A DNA stretch of 64,000 nucleotides from Desulfobacterales bacterium (GCA_030145015.1 JAQYWI010000001.1:1-64000); one strand, 5' to 3'; shown: positions 16,273-25,529, counted from the first letter of the stretch. Made by a program: numbers and translations. The notes: generated from the sequence alone by a model not told the origin.

Positions 16273-17532
16273 TTATTTGAGCAATACAAGGCTCATCCAG
16301 GGGATGTAGGTAATCAGGGCTAAGGCGATCAGCAAAATGGCGATAAAGGGCAGCGAGGCTACATAGAGCCGCAATACCGGTCTTTCAAAGCGGATACTGG
16401 CAATAAATAGATTGATACCGAGCGGGGGGATGGAGGCTCCGATTTCCAGGTTGGCTAAAAAGATAATTCCCAGATGAATCGGATCGATTCCGTAGGCCAG
16501 TGCAATCGGTGAAAGCAGCGGGATGACCACAACCAGGGCCGAAAAGATTCCCATGGTACAACCGACCGCCAGGAGAAACAGATTTAATACGATCAAAAAC
16601 AGGGTTTTGCTTTCGATGTGGGTTTTGAAAAAGTCCAGCATCTGCATCGGGATTTCGGCATCGATCAGATAGTTGGTCAGGCCCATGGCCGCCCCCAGAA
16701 TAATCAATACAGCACCCACCAGGACCATGCTTTTTTTCATAATCTCCAGCAGGTCTTGCCAGCGAATATCCCGATAGATAATAATTTCCACAATTAACAC
16801 ATAAACGGCCGTAATGGCTGCGGCTTCACTGACCGCGAACTTTCCGCTGTAAATTCCGCCCAAAACAACTATCGGAAGGGGTAGCTCCCATATGGCCTCT
16901 TTTAGGGCACCGAAAACTTCAGATATCTGAAAACGGGTCTTGGGTACTTTGGCCTGGACAGCACGGGTAATGCCAAAAGCAGATAGCAGCACCACCAGAA
17001 AAATTCCGGGCAGGATTCCGGCGATGAAAAGCTGATCGATTCTGACTTTAGCCACGATCGCATAGATGATCAGGGGCAGGCTGGGTGGAAAGAGCAATCC
17101 CAGAGTCCCCGAAGTGGTCAACAGCCCCAGTGAAAAAACTTCGGGATATTTGGCGCGCGTCATGGCCGGCAGGAGGATACCGCCCAGGGCGATGATTGTC
17201 AGACCGGTGGCACCGGTCAGAGCGGTAAACACAGCGCAGGTAACCAGGGCGATGACCGATAGCCCTCCCGGCAGCCAGCCCAGGACCGCATTTGAAAACC
17301 GGATCAACCGCTTGGGCGCTCCACTTTCTGAAAGGAGATATCCCGCAAAGGTAAACAGCGGAATGGCCACCAGCAACGGAGTGGTGGCCATACGATGCAT
17401 CTCAATGATGATGGCTGACAGATCAATTCCGCCGGCAAAAAGCAGATAAAGGGCCAGCCCGCAGATCACTACAAAAACCGGCACGCCAATCAGCATAAAA
17501 AGGATGGCAGCAAGGACGGCCAGCAGACTCAT
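16273..17532 (-). CDS. dctM: TRAP transporter large permease (DctM)
   Basis: This 419-residue protein has the roughly 12 membrane segments of the DctM subunit, which carries substrate and sodium in tripartite ATP-independent periplasmic transporters. Conserved features include the N-terminal IGVPVFVVICGLALYLL, AVFTALTGATGLTIIALG, GLLFPPSLPLIIY and the C-terminal LANLEIGASIPPLGINLF. Its start overlaps the end of the small permease gene by 4 bp. The substrate is probably an organic acid or amino acid but cannot be read from the sequence. Confidence 0.9.
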   Translation of the reverse strand: MSLLAVLAAILFMLIGVPVFVVICGLALYLLFAGGIDLSAIIIEMHRMATTPLLVAIPLFTFAGYLLSESGAPKRLIRFSNAVLGWLPGGLSVIALVTCAVFTALTGATGLTIIALGGILLPAMTRAKYPEVFSLGLLTTSGTLGLLFPPSLPLIIYAIVAKVRIDQLFIAGILPGIFLVVLLSAFGITRAVQAKVPKTRFQISEVFGALKEAIWELPLPIVVLGGIYSGKFAVSEAAAITAVYVLIVEIIIYRDIRWQDLLEIMKKSMVLVGAVLIILGAAMGLTNYLIDAEIPMQMLDFFKTHIESKTLFLIVLNLFLLAVGCTMGIFSALVVVIPLLSPIALAYGIDPIHLGIIFLANLEIGASIPPLGINLFIASIRFERPVLRLYVASLPFIAILLIALALITYIPWMSLVLLK

Positions 17533-18044
17533 GATTTGTTTCCGTATTCGGTATAACTGCCGGGTTTAAAGATATTCGCAAGCTCTGCTAAAAAGCTGAA
17601 TACAAAACGCAGGGTAATCAGGGCAAAGGTGACGGGAATAATGATTTGCGGAATCCAGGCCGGAATTTCCAAAAAGCTGGTGGCTCCCATCTGGGCTTCG
17701 TTTCGAACAAATGTCCAGCCCGCAAAGGTCAACAGCCCACAGACAAATGCCGACACCAGATAAGAGATGGCTTTGAGATACAGGCTGCGGTGCCCGGAAA
17801 ACCACCTTGAAAATATCTCGATGGTGATATGCTTTCCTTCTTTGGTAGCCAAACTGGCACCGATAAATCCCACCCACAGAACCAGGTATCGAACCAGGGG
17901 ATCCCCCCAGGAAATTCCGGTACTAAAGACGTTTCTGAGTGCAATCTGCAAAAATGCCAGCAGGATCATGACACTCAGCATAGCGGCCACCAGAAATTTT
18001 TCGACCCGGCCGAGCGTTTCATTCCACTGTTGCCATCGATTCAT
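17529..18044 (-). CDS. dctQ: TRAP transporter small permease (DctQ)
   Basis: This 171-residue protein has four membrane helices, the DctQ arrangement. The stretch TGISWGDPLVRYLVLWVGFIGAS with WxDxLxRyxxxWxxFxGAs-type residues is the family signature, followed by TKEGKHITIEI. It overlaps both neighbours by 4 bp (dctP upstream, dctM downstream), so the three are translationally coupled. Confidence 0.9.
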   Translation of the reverse strand: MNRWQQWNETLGRVEKFLVAAMLSVMILLAFLQIALRNVFSTGISWGDPLVRYLVLWVGFIGASLATKEGKHITIEIFSRWFSGHRSLYLKAISYLVSAFVCGLLTFAGWTFVRNEAQMGATSFLEIPAWIPQIIIPVTFALITLRFVFSFLAELANIFKPGSYTEYGNKS

Positions 18045-19066
18045 TGTTGGTTCTTCTTTCTGTAGGCCTCTAATTTAACGCTGACCTCATCTTTGACCTT
18101 TTTAGAAAAGCTTTTATCCTCCAAGCGCTGCACGGCTTTTTCGGATACGGTTTTATACTCTCTAACCTGTGCGGGTGATGGTGTAATTATTTTTACGCCG
18201 TGTTTGACCATCACCTGAACCGCTTCCTGGTTTTCTTTGCGGATGGTTGTTTTCAACCGGGCCATCTGGCGGCGGAAGACATCCATGAGGATATTCTGGT
18301 GGGCCGGGGACATTTTATCAAATAATTTTTTCTTCATGACCATGCCCCCGATTAAGTAGAGCAGATTGACATCGGTTAGGTATTTGGTTTTGGTAAACCA
18401 TTGCAAGGCAATGGCGAGGCTCGGCGGAGCGTAAACCACATCCACCAGTCCGGTTTGCAGACCGACCAAAACATCCGGCACTGACAGCGGAATGGCCGAT
18501 ACACCGGCCTCGTCAAATATCACTTTGGTCATCGGTGAATCCGCCCAGGTCCAGACTTTGACTTTTCTAAGGTCATCCAGCGTGGCCACCGGCGTGGTTG
18601 ACATCAGATGGACAAAGCCGGCCTCAGACCAGGCTAAAAGAACGTAATCGTTTTTTTCAAACCCCTGGCGGAAAAAAGCATCCATTTCCTTTATAACATG
18701 GTCAACTTCCTTATGGGATTGAAAAAGAAAAGGGATCTGAAACACATCCATCTCGTTATAAATGGCGGATAAACCCGCAGAACTCAAAGCTGCGGCGTGA
18801 ATCTGTCCGATATGCATTTTTCTAAGCATATCTTTTTCATCTCCTAAGACCCCACCGGGATAAAATTTAAAGCGCACCTGCTTGTCGGTTTTTTCGCGCA
18901 CCTCCTTATCGATGGAATTAAACGATTCAATCCAGGAGCTTCCTTCCGGGGCCAGGGTGGCCAATTTAATCACAAGCGTCTTTGCCGTAATATTGGCCGG
19001 TGACACCAAAAGGGCCAGCGTTATAAAACCGAGCCCGGCAATTTTCATTACTGCGGATCGAATCAT
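18041..19066 (-). CDS. dctP: TRAP transporter substrate-binding protein (DctP)
   Basis: This 341-residue periplasmic binding protein begins with a signal peptide (KIAGLGFITLALLVSPANITA) and has the DctP fold: IKLATLAPEGSSWIESF, FYPGGVLGDEKDMLRKM, VWTWADSPMTKVIFDEAG and VDVVYAPPSLAIALQW. The Arg that binds a ligand carboxylate in most DctP proteins is not obvious at its usual place (KVWTWADSP), so the ligand may be atypical. AGGAGG lies 7 nt upstream of the ATG. Confidence 0.88.
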   Translation of the reverse strand: MIRSAVMKIAGLGFITLALLVSPANITAKTLVIKLATLAPEGSSWIESFNSIDKEVREKTDKQVRFKFYPGGVLGDEKDMLRKMHIGQIHAAALSSAGLSAIYNEMDVFQIPFLFQSHKEVDHVIKEMDAFFRQGFEKNDYVLLAWSEAGFVHLMSTTPVATLDDLRKVKVWTWADSPMTKVIFDEAGVSAIPLSVPDVLVGLQTGLVDVVYAPPSLAIALQWFTKTKYLTDVNLLYLIGGMVMKKKLFDKMSPAHQNILMDVFRRQMARLKTTIRKENQEAVQVMVKHGVKIITPSPAQVREYKTVSEKAVQRLEDKSFSKKVKDEVSVKLEAYRKKNQQ

Positions 19067-19077
19067 GTGGAGGCCTC

Positions 19078-19956
19078 CTAAAAATATTCGTCTACCTGTG
19101 CAAGCATCTCTTTTGCCCTTTTATGAGCGATTGTGTTGAGTAATGTCAATTCCGGGATGCTATCGGCCGGGGTGTCCAATACCTTCTCAAGGGTGGAAAC
19201 GAACAGATCCCTGTCAAAGGCTTTGCGGGCATACTGGTCGGCATAATAGATGTGGGTCATTAAGAATTGATTTTGGCTAAACTCCAAAGCCTTTTTAAAA
19301 TGAAGTTGAGCCTTTGCAAGGTCACCGCCGGCAATTTTGGGCCTGGAGGCGAACCATATGCCCATAAACAGATGGGGGCCGCCGTAGTAGTATTGCTCAT
19401 TAAGCACCAGCACCCGCTTCATTAACGCCTCTACCCGGGGCAGTTCAGCCAGAGCGGCCATCGAACCTAAATTCAGGCGGATCCAGCTTCCCCAACATGT
19501 TCCAGCCCAGAACATATAGGGGACATCGTCGCTGCCAAGATTTTTTAGCCCGGCTTCGAATTCGTTAAAGGGGCTTGCAACAGGGTCTTTCAGGCCTCGG
19601 ATTTCCAGTGACCGCAGGGCATATTCTTTCGCTTTCTTATAGAGCGTCCGGGCGAAATCTTTATCCTCATTTTCCACAAAGGCAGAGGCGAAAGAGGCAT
19701 AGGCCTGAGCTGCGGTGATCAACAGGCGGGCATTATGCGGCACGGCCTCAACCATGCCGTCAATCAACATGAGATAAGCCGGCATTCCTTCGCGGATGAC
19801 TCTTAAATCGGATTGTTTGTAGGAGGATTTGGCAACATCTTCCAGAAGGCTTGCGGCAGATCCGACGGTCATTTGCTTATTGGGAATGCAGGCTGCCGGA
19901 ATGGTGAGCATAAAAAAAATCAGGAAGATCCCGATCCAATTCCGCGATAAACTCAT
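19078..19956 (-). CDS. TRAP-associated TatT-type lipoprotein
   Basis: This 292-residue protein starts with a lipoprotein signal (IGIFLIFFMLTIPAAC), then forms helical repeats: LLITAAQAYASFASAF and LYKKAKEYALRSLEIRG, with AGTCWGSWIRLN. This is the TatT family (TRAP-associated T component), which forms trimers with a pore and interacts with the DctP protein in the periplasm, as studied in Treponema. It is the first gene of the operon, 11 bp before dctP, behind the promoter at 20002-20031. Confidence 0.88.
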   Translation of the reverse strand: MSLSRNWIGIFLIFFMLTIPAACIPNKQMTVGSAASLLEDVAKSSYKQSDLRVIREGMPAYLMLIDGMVEAVPHNARLLITAAQAYASFASAFVENEDKDFARTLYKKAKEYALRSLEIRGLKDPVASPFNEFEAGLKNLGSDDVPYMFWAGTCWGSWIRLNLGSMAALAELPRVEALMKRVLVLNEQYYYGGPHLFMGIWFASRPKIAGGDLAKAQLHFKKALEFSQNQFLMTHIYYADQYARKAFDRDLFVSTLEKVLDTPADSIPELTLLNTIAHKRAKEMLAQVDEYF

Positions 19957-20001
19957 CTCTTTTACCTCAACGGCCTAAAGATGGGTTGATGCCTGTAAAG
20001 A

Positions 20002-20031
20002 TTTATATTGCCAAAATAGCCCGGTTGTCAA
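20002..20031 (-). promoter_or_regulatory. Sigma-70-type promoter of the TRAP operon
   Basis: On the minus strand, TTGACA (20031-20026) and TATAAA (20007-20002) are separated by 18 bp, and the TatT start codon is about 45 bp downstream. A nested inverted repeat lies just upstream of the -35 box (20074-20146). Confidence 0.6.
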
Positions 20032-20073
20032 CTTTGCAATCCATATCCGGGCTTGACTCTCAAGGAAATGTTC

Positions 20074-20146
20074 AGCTGATACCAAATTATATTTAAACGC
20101 AAATTGTGCGTCAAGGAAAAAGGTACCACAACATATAGTATCAGCT
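20074..20146. promoter_or_regulatory. Nested inverted repeat upstream of the TRAP promoter
   Basis: AGCTGATAC (20074-20082) and GTATCAGCT (20138-20146) are perfect inverted copies, and within them ACGCA-AATTG-TGCGT forms a second small hairpin near 20097-20111. It could be an operator or a structural remnant; nothing decides between these. Confidence 0.35.
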
Positions 20147-20235
20147 ATCTCAAAGATGCATTTTATCCGCCGCGAACGCATGCGGCCGGATGCAATGTTC
20201 CGGTTAATACGAAAGGGATTTTTTAAGGAAGGACT

Positions 20236-20282
20236 AAAAAAGGGTGGTCCAAAGTTTACAATTTACCTTGTACCACCCTTTT
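20236..20282 (-). terminator. Terminator of the small lipoprotein gene
   Basis: On the minus strand, AAAAGGGTGGT (20282-20272) and ACCACCCTTTT (20248-20238) form an 11-bp stem followed by further T residues. It lies about 175 bp downstream of the stop codon at 20458 and has the right orientation to end that transcript. Confidence 0.55.
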
Positions 20283-20457
20283 ACGTTAACGAGTTGAGGC
20301 AAGCCATCGGGTCGTAATCACACACAGGCAAACCGATTTATCTCAACAGGATATTTTTATAACATCGTTGCGAGCAAACGGATTTTATGCCCGTAAAGAG
20401 AAAAAGATTTTACTCAGCTGCCTTTGAAACAGTCAAACAGTTGCAGTTAACATGCAA

Positions 20458-20664
20458 TTATTGAGCAGGGATATAGGGTATCTCCTCTCCCCACCAAGCG
20501 CGGTCATTAGACTTTGCGGCAACTTCGGCGGTCGGATTTGAGTATCCCCACCAGCTAAATTTAATGTGATCCCAATCTTTATAGACGGTATCGTGTGCGT
20601 ACCATTCGTCACTGCATGCGGCGAGCAACAATACGATAAACAGTAAAACAACAAGCTTTTTCAT
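20458..20664 (-). CDS. Small lipoprotein, unknown function
   Basis: This 68-residue protein has a strong lipoprotein signal peptide, MKKLVVLLFIVLLLAAC, and a short Trp/Tyr/Asp-rich mature part (DEWYAHDTVYKDWDHIKFSW, then a WWGEEIPYIPAQ end). AGGAGG lies 8 nt before the ATG, which argues strongly for a real gene. Function unknown. It stands alone, with a terminator at 20236-20282. Confidence 0.7.
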   Translation of the reverse strand: MKKLVVLLFIVLLLAACSDEWYAHDTVYKDWDHIKFSWWGYSNPTAEVAAKSNDRAWWGEEIPYIPAQ

Positions 20665-21105
20665 TTTCTTTCCTCCTTTTTAAAATCTGCCCCCCAATGC
20701 TCATAACCGTAGAATAATTGCTACAGAATATATTAACCATAAATCGCTAAAAGACAACAAAAAAATGACCGGAAGCAAAAAAAAATGTGAATTTTTTGTT
20801 TATGTGTAGAAGAATAGAAGTATTGTGTAATAATCCCCATCCTTTGATTTCCTCATTTCCCCGTAAAGCCCACGCTAAAGTTTGAAACCAAAATTGCCGA
20901 TTACGAATTAAGGTCCCGGCTATGTTTTAACGAAGGCGGAAGCCCGTGGGCGAAGGCAGGCATGTCTTTTGCTTTTAATAAGTCGAATAAATAATTTCCT
21001 GGCCCCTGCGGGAAACGGGAAATGTTTTAACTTGCCGGTATTTAAAATAAATATAGCATTAATACCATCAATCCCCAAAGCGAGAGCAATCGCTAGAAGG
21101 CAAAA
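20665..21105. other. Gene-free divergent intergenic region
   Basis: About 440 bp separate the divergent small lipoprotein and M48 protease genes. The sequence is AT-rich with long A runs (20758-20790). I see no clear repeat, tRNA or riboswitch; both promoters presumably lie here. Confidence 0.4.
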
Positions 21106-22311
21106 ATGATCACCGGGTTGAGCAAATTTTTCGTATTATTATTCATATTGCTGCCATTCGGGTTGACAACGGGTTGTGCAACACCGCCTGGGTCGCGTGT
21201 GTCTTGGGAGTCTGATACCTTGCCGGGCAACGAAGACGAAAAAATGCTCTGGCAAAAGTCCGAAGCAGAACAACGCCTTCTTGAAAGCACGGGTCTTATT
21301 TACCAGGATGAGGAACTTGAAGCCTATTTAAATAAGGTCGTCGCCAAACTTCAGCCTCAGGTTGCGCGGGCGGATCTGCCGATCCGGGTTAAGGTCATCA
21401 AGAATGCCTACCTGAATGCCTTCGCTTACCCCAACGGAATGATCTATATCCATACCGGCTTGCTGGCTCGGATGGATAATGAAGCCCAGCTGGCGGCTGT
21501 GCTGGCGCACGAGATGACGCATTGCACCCGCCGCCATGCACTGCGGGCTTTCAAACACTTTAAGGACAGGCGGTCATTTCTGACCGGCGTTCAACAAGCC
21601 TTGATGGCCAACAAAGGATTGCAGAAACTGGCCGGAAATCTGGGCTTCACGGGGTCGCTGGCAGCCGTCAGCGGATACGCCCGTGAACTTGAGGCTGAAG
21701 CCGATCGCGTTGGGATGGAATTGACGACCCGGGCGGGCTATAATCCGAAGGAGGCCCTTTCTCTTTTTGACCATATGATCAGCGAGATTGAACAGGAGGG
21801 ATCTGAGGAGCCTTTCTTTTTCGGAAGCCGCGCCAGGGTCCGGGAGCGAATTGATCATTTGCAAAACCTGCCCGATGATCGCTATGCGCGCAGAAGACCG
21901 GCAATTAACAGCAATGAAATATTCCTTGCAAAATTGGATCAGTTATTTTTATATAATGCTAGATTGGATATGCGGCTGGGACGGTTTCAAGCTGCCAGGC
22001 GCGGTGTTGAAAAATTTCTGCGGATCAAACCGGATGACACCCGGGCTTATTTTTTGTTGGGGGAAAGCTACAGGCAGCGGGGACAGGATAGCGATATACA
22101 GAAAGCACTCGAATACTACAATCGCGCGATTATCCTGGATCCAAACTTTGCAGCCCCCCACAAAGCCATCGGTTTAATCCATTATAAAAAAGGCCGGCGG
22201 GCCCTGGCTAAAAAATTTTTCGAATCGTGTTTGCAGCTTTCACCGGACACCCCGGACAAAGCCTATATTAAAGGATATTTAAGGCAATTCACACTCAGTG
22301 AGGAAGGCTGA
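21106..22311 (+). CDS. Lipoprotein M48 metalloprotease with TPR repeats
   Basis: This 401-residue protein has a lipoprotein signal (FVLLFILLPFGLTTGC), an M48 peptidase domain and TPR repeats at the C terminus (about 290-390, YFLLGESYRQRG, ALEYYNRAIILDPNF). The zinc site is HEMTH within AVLAHEMTHCTRRHA, and the third ligand is the Glu in ARELEAEADRVGME. The arrangement is that of BepA/YfgC-like periplasmic proteases, which control outer-membrane protein assembly (role by analogy). It overlaps the following lipoprotein gene by 1 bp. Confidence 0.88.
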   Translation: MITGLSKFFVLLFILLPFGLTTGCATPPGSRVSWESDTLPGNEDEKMLWQKSEAEQRLLESTGLIYQDEELEAYLNKVVAKLQPQVARADLPIRVKVIKNAYLNAFAYPNGMIYIHTGLLARMDNEAQLAAVLAHEMTHCTRRHALRAFKHFKDRRSFLTGVQQALMANKGLQKLAGNLGFTGSLAAVSGYARELEAEADRVGMELTTRAGYNPKEALSLFDHMISEIEQEGSEEPFFFGSRARVRERIDHLQNLPDDRYARRRPAINSNEIFLAKLDQLFLYNARLDMRLGRFQAARRGVEKFLRIKPDDTRAYFLLGESYRQRGQDSDIQKALEYYNRAIILDPNFAAPHKAIGLIHYKKGRRALAKKFFESCLQLSPDTPDKAYIKGYLRQFTLSEEG

Positions 22312-22862
22312 TGAAAAAAGTATTCCGGGTCACCCTATTTTTATTTGCAGCAGTCTGCTTGGCTTGCACCCATACCGGCGAAGTTTCTAAGCCGACCGCT
22401 TACAGCTTTACGATTGACATTCCCGAGGGATGGCGAAGAATAGACAGGCCATTTCTGCTGATAACCAAAGAAGGCCCTTTTCTGCAAAATATCATGGTTC
22501 AAAACCGTTACATCGGCAGATCGTTTCGATATACCCAAAAGACAATGCGTAAGGGAATGCTACCGGAAGAAGCGGCCCAGATCATCATTGATGAATATGC
22601 GTCCGACCAAAATCTTGGCAATTTAAAAGTGCTTAGCAATACCCCTGCGGAAATAAACGGCCATGATGGGTTTAAGATCCTTTTAACCTACCAGGGCCCC
22701 AAAGGGAATGAGTTCCACACCCTTTATTACGGTTTTATTAAAGCGGACACCTTTTTTAATTTGCGGTTTACGGCCGGGGGCAGGCAGTACTTTCAAAAAG
22801 ATATCGAAACATTTAATCACATGTTCAACAGCTTTCAGGTCATCAAAGCGGATAAATCATAG
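22311..22862 (+). CDS. Lipoprotein, PsbP/DUF1795-like
   Basis: The start overlaps the protease stop as TGATG, so the two are translationally coupled. The 183-residue protein has the lipoprotein signal VTLFLFAAVCLAC and a domain beginning YSFTIDIPEGWRRID, with later HDGFKILLTYQG and FFNLRFTAGG. This beta-rich pattern resembles PsbP/DUF1795-type small periplasmic domains that handle stress-exposed proteins or ligands. The exact role, perhaps a partner of the M48 protease, is inference. Confidence 0.6.
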   Translation: MKKVFRVTLFLFAAVCLACTHTGEVSKPTAYSFTIDIPEGWRRIDRPFLLITKEGPFLQNIMVQNRYIGRSFRYTQKTMRKGMLPEEAAQIIIDEYASDQNLGNLKVLSNTPAEINGHDGFKILLTYQGPKGNEFHTLYYGFIKADTFFNLRFTAGGRQYFQKDIETFNHMFNSFQVIKADKS

Positions 22863-22933
22863 CTGCATCGTAAAAAATTTCCTCCAGCAGAGAAAAACGG
22901 CGGGCATTGGTGACGAATGATGACGGATAGGGG

Positions 22934-23923
22934 TTAGTCGGTAAGATATTCAGTATCGGTTTGACCCATGATTTGACTTTCAAATTTGACCGCCGCATCC
23001 TTGCTTTTCGATACAATCACGCGATTATCCCGGGTGACCTCATAGGCTTCCAGATACCCCTTCTCTTGAAGCTCGCTTAATCCTGCCCGCACTTTTGATC
23101 TCAATCGGTTCATTTCCTGTTCGGCAGTCATATTTATGGCCCGGGCTAACTTCGTAATTTCTATTTCGGAATCTGTTTCATATTGACCCTGATAGAAACG
23201 ATAAAAGGCTTTGCTGATATCAGATTTTAAACTGCTTCTAAAGGCCATATCGATGTTGGTCACAAAACTTTCCGCATACATTTCCAGAAAATAGGGGTTA
23301 ATCACCAATCTTATTTTGCCGCTGTCCTGCTCCTTATCTGCAAAGCTCAGGATCGAGCCGGTCAATTCTTTCAGCGTCTTTCTTTTTTTGCTTTTGCCGC
23401 TGGAAAGCTCCAGATCAATGCGGGTGCCGGCCAATCTCTGTATACTCTTCCAGACCGCAACGGCATTTTTAGGTGTCGGATCGATACCGGCAATTTGGGC
23501 CAATTCTGTCTGGGAGGTCTCAAATGCATCGCTTTCACACCTGGTCATCAGCGCCAGGAGACAAAATAGGATGGTTTCGTCAAATATGATTAGAAGCTCG
23601 CCCACAACCTGCATGCTTCCCCATGAATTGGCATCACCGGAATTCAGCCGGACAAGGGGCCATTCATTGAATTTATGCCGGCCTTTGAAATGAAAAGGTG
23701 AAACCCGGGTCAGCATGGTGGGCATAAAGCTAAAAAATCGCTGAACCGGCGGCTGCCTGCTAATATGCGTCTTTACAAATTGAGAGGCATCTTTGATAAT
23801 CTGCTTTCCGGTGAGCTTGCGTGCCAAGGCACCGATTGCATCATTTGCAGGCCTTTGATTGTTTCGCTGGGTTGCAACATGGGTCGCATCTGACGTCGAT
23901 AAGTTTTTATCCTTGGCCGGCAT
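22934..23923 (-). CDS. Plasmid-type replication initiator-like protein
   Basis: This 329-residue protein resembles winged-helix plasmid initiators of the TrfA/RepA type. KFNEWPLVRLNSGDANSWGSM and GELLIIFDETILFCLLALM match the first winged-helix region, followed by TSQTELAQIAGIDPTPKNAVAVWKSIQRL and a second helix-rich unit near the C terminus (LRSKVRAGLSELQEKGYLEA). Such proteins bind iterons to start plasmid replication. I see no iterons nearby and the context is chromosomal, so this is either a stranded plasmid or phage gene or a re-used DNA-binding protein. Convergent with the lipoprotein gene. Confidence 0.6.
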   Translation of the reverse strand: MPAKDKNLSTSDATHVATQRNNQRPANDAIGALARKLTGKQIIKDASQFVKTHISRQPPVQRFFSFMPTMLTRVSPFHFKGRHKFNEWPLVRLNSGDANSWGSMQVVGELLIIFDETILFCLLALMTRCESDAFETSQTELAQIAGIDPTPKNAVAVWKSIQRLAGTRIDLELSSGKSKKRKTLKELTGSILSFADKEQDSGKIRLVINPYFLEMYAESFVTNIDMAFRSSLKSDISKAFYRFYQGQYETDSEIEITKLARAINMTAEQEMNRLRSKVRAGLSELQEKGYLEAYEVTRDNRVIVSKSKDAAVKFESQIMGQTDTEYLTD

Positions 23924-24044
23924 CTATCCCCCTTTTAGATGTAAGCATAAACAAAAAAGTCCACAATAGGATTGTCTTAATATTCATAAAGAAAATTCGC
24001 TGATTTGTCAAAAGAAGGTTGTTTGCTGAAGAATTCGGTATTAG

Positions 24045-24392
24045 CTTCCTACTGGCTGCTGGCCTCTAGCACCTGGGTACTGGCACCTGGCTTCTGGCCC
24101 TGATCCTCTGAACCCAGAACATAGCGGCCAAGGGCCGCGCAACAATAAAGAATGCCCTTATGGTTCAGCCAGATTAAGCCGGAAAACGACAAGTCGGAGC
24201 TCCTGGAGGACCATTCAGGCCGGAAAACGACAAGTCAATAATAAAGGCCGGCGCAGAGGCCCCGCTTAAGGGTCGGGATGCAAGCACCGGCCCTACTGTG
24301 GCTGCCAGTTCCCAGAAGTCAAAAGTAGGGCAGCCCTCCGCGGCTGCCAGAAGCAAGTGACCAGCAGCCAGAAGCCAGAAGGTGGTGACCAT
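24045..24392. repeat. Cluster of dispersed short repeats
   Basis: Three repeat types meet here: CTGGCTGCTGG/CACCTGGCTTCTGG words (24048-24100), two GCCGGAAAACGACAA units (24178-24192 and about 24219-24234; a 25-bp match to 2731-2755 starts at 24168), and CCAGCAGCCAGAAGCCAG (24360-24377) just before the deacetylase gene. GGCGCAGAGGCC at 24247 is the inverse of a word near 2719. No gene is visible. Confidence 0.6.
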
Positions 24393-25397
24393 ATGATTAT
24401 TTATGACGAAAATCGAAAAGAGGGCCTGGCTGAATTCGGCATTGAAATTCCTATCCATCACAGCCGAGCCGCTCGTACATTTGAAAAGTTGAAGGGTCAT
24501 AAAATTTTAGGTCCGAATATCGACCAGTGGTTTATCGGCAGTATCAACGAAACCATCATCCGTAAAGATCTTCTGCGGGTACATTCCGACGAATATGTTG
24601 CCAGGTTATATTCCGATAAGCTCGAAGATGAGATTATCAGAACCTTTGAACTCATTGATGATAACGGCCAATACTTTCGCTACAATCCGGGTAATGCCAC
24701 GATTCCGCTGACGCAACTTTTTGATCGGCTCCTTTTCAAAGTAGCCGGCACCGTACAATGCTGCCGGGTGGCGCTCGAAAAAGAATTTTGTTTTGCCTTT
24801 GGCGGTGGAATGCACCACGCTAAAAGAGACCATGGCGCCGGCTTTTGTCTGATCAATGATATTGTAATCGCTCTGCGCAAACTGCAGGCTGAAAATCTTA
24901 TTCGCACCGCCTGGGTAATCGATTTGGATGCCCACAAGGGGGATGGAACGGCGGTGTTAACAGAAGAGGACAGCTCGATTACAACGCTGAGTATTCATAT
25001 GGCGCGGGGCTGGCCCCTGGATGGCGAAGCCTATGATGGACAGGGACGACTGAATCCTTCTTTTGTTCCCAGCGACATCGATATCCCGGTTGCGGCGGGC
25101 GAGGATCATTTATATGTCGCCAAACTTGAAGAAGGGCTTGAAAAACTCCTCAATAATGGGCCGCCGGATATTGCGCTTGTTTTAGCGGGGTCAGATCCCT
25201 ATGAAAAAGATGAACTGCCTTCGACCGGCGGATTAAAACTATCGCTGGCGCAGCTAAAAGAAAGAGATCTTCTCGCGTACCATTTTTTAAAAGCGCATAA
25301 GATTCCGCGTGCCTATGTGACCGCCGGCGGATACGGGGAACACTCATGGGAGGTGGATTGGCAGTTCATTGAATGGGCCTTGCTTGATAATTTTTAA
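24393..25397 (+). CDS. Histone deacetylase family protein
   Basis: Starting at ATG 24393, this protein of about 334 residues is an arginase/deacetylase-fold enzyme of the HDAC/AcuC/AphA superfamily. GGGMHHAKRDHGAGFCLIND holds the paired active-site histidines, and DLDAHKGDGT the zinc-binding Asp and His. The second zinc Asp is likely in LAGSDPYEKD and the transition-state residue near TAGGYGEHSW. Bacterial members act on acetyl-CoA synthetase, acetylpolyamines or other acetylated small molecules. An upstream start (24357) would lie inside repeat DNA. It is followed at once by a palindromic repeat. Confidence 0.85.
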   Translation: MIIYDENRKEGLAEFGIEIPIHHSRAARTFEKLKGHKILGPNIDQWFIGSINETIIRKDLLRVHSDEYVARLYSDKLEDEIIRTFELIDDNGQYFRYNPGNATIPLTQLFDRLLFKVAGTVQCCRVALEKEFCFAFGGGMHHAKRDHGAGFCLINDIVIALRKLQAENLIRTAWVIDLDAHKGDGTAVLTEEDSSITTLSIHMARGWPLDGEAYDGQGRLNPSFVPSDIDIPVAAGEDHLYVAKLEEGLEKLLNNGPPDIALVLAGSDPYEKDELPSTGGLKLSLAQLKERDLLAYHFLKAHKIPRAYVTAGGYGEHSWEVDWQFIEWALLDNF

Positions 25398-25398
25398 A

Positions 25399-25529
25399 AA
25401 GTGAGAAGTGAACTAAAGTGACTAAAGTGCCTAAAGTTATGGTCTCGCTCTGCTCCATCCTTTTATAAAAAAGATAGAATTCCTTAACTTTAGGCACTTT
25501 AGTTCACTTTAGGCATTTTAGTCACTTTT
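25399..25529. repeat. Palindromic repeat family B, copy B
   Basis: GTGACTAAAGTGCCTAAAGTTA and its near-complement TAACTTTAGGCACTTTAGTT form a long imperfect palindrome between two convergent genes. Its minus strand contains GGATGGAGCAGAGCGAGACC, the family core also seen at 240-262 and 41475-41498. The right arm overlaps the last codon and the TGA stop (25522-25524) of the YyaL-like gene. It probably acts as a two-way terminator. Confidence 0.75.

Noticed and set aside
24360..24392. Upstream start of the deacetylase at 24357
   Set aside because: It would encode CAGCAGCCAG repeat DNA; the ATG at 24393 begins the conserved part of the protein.
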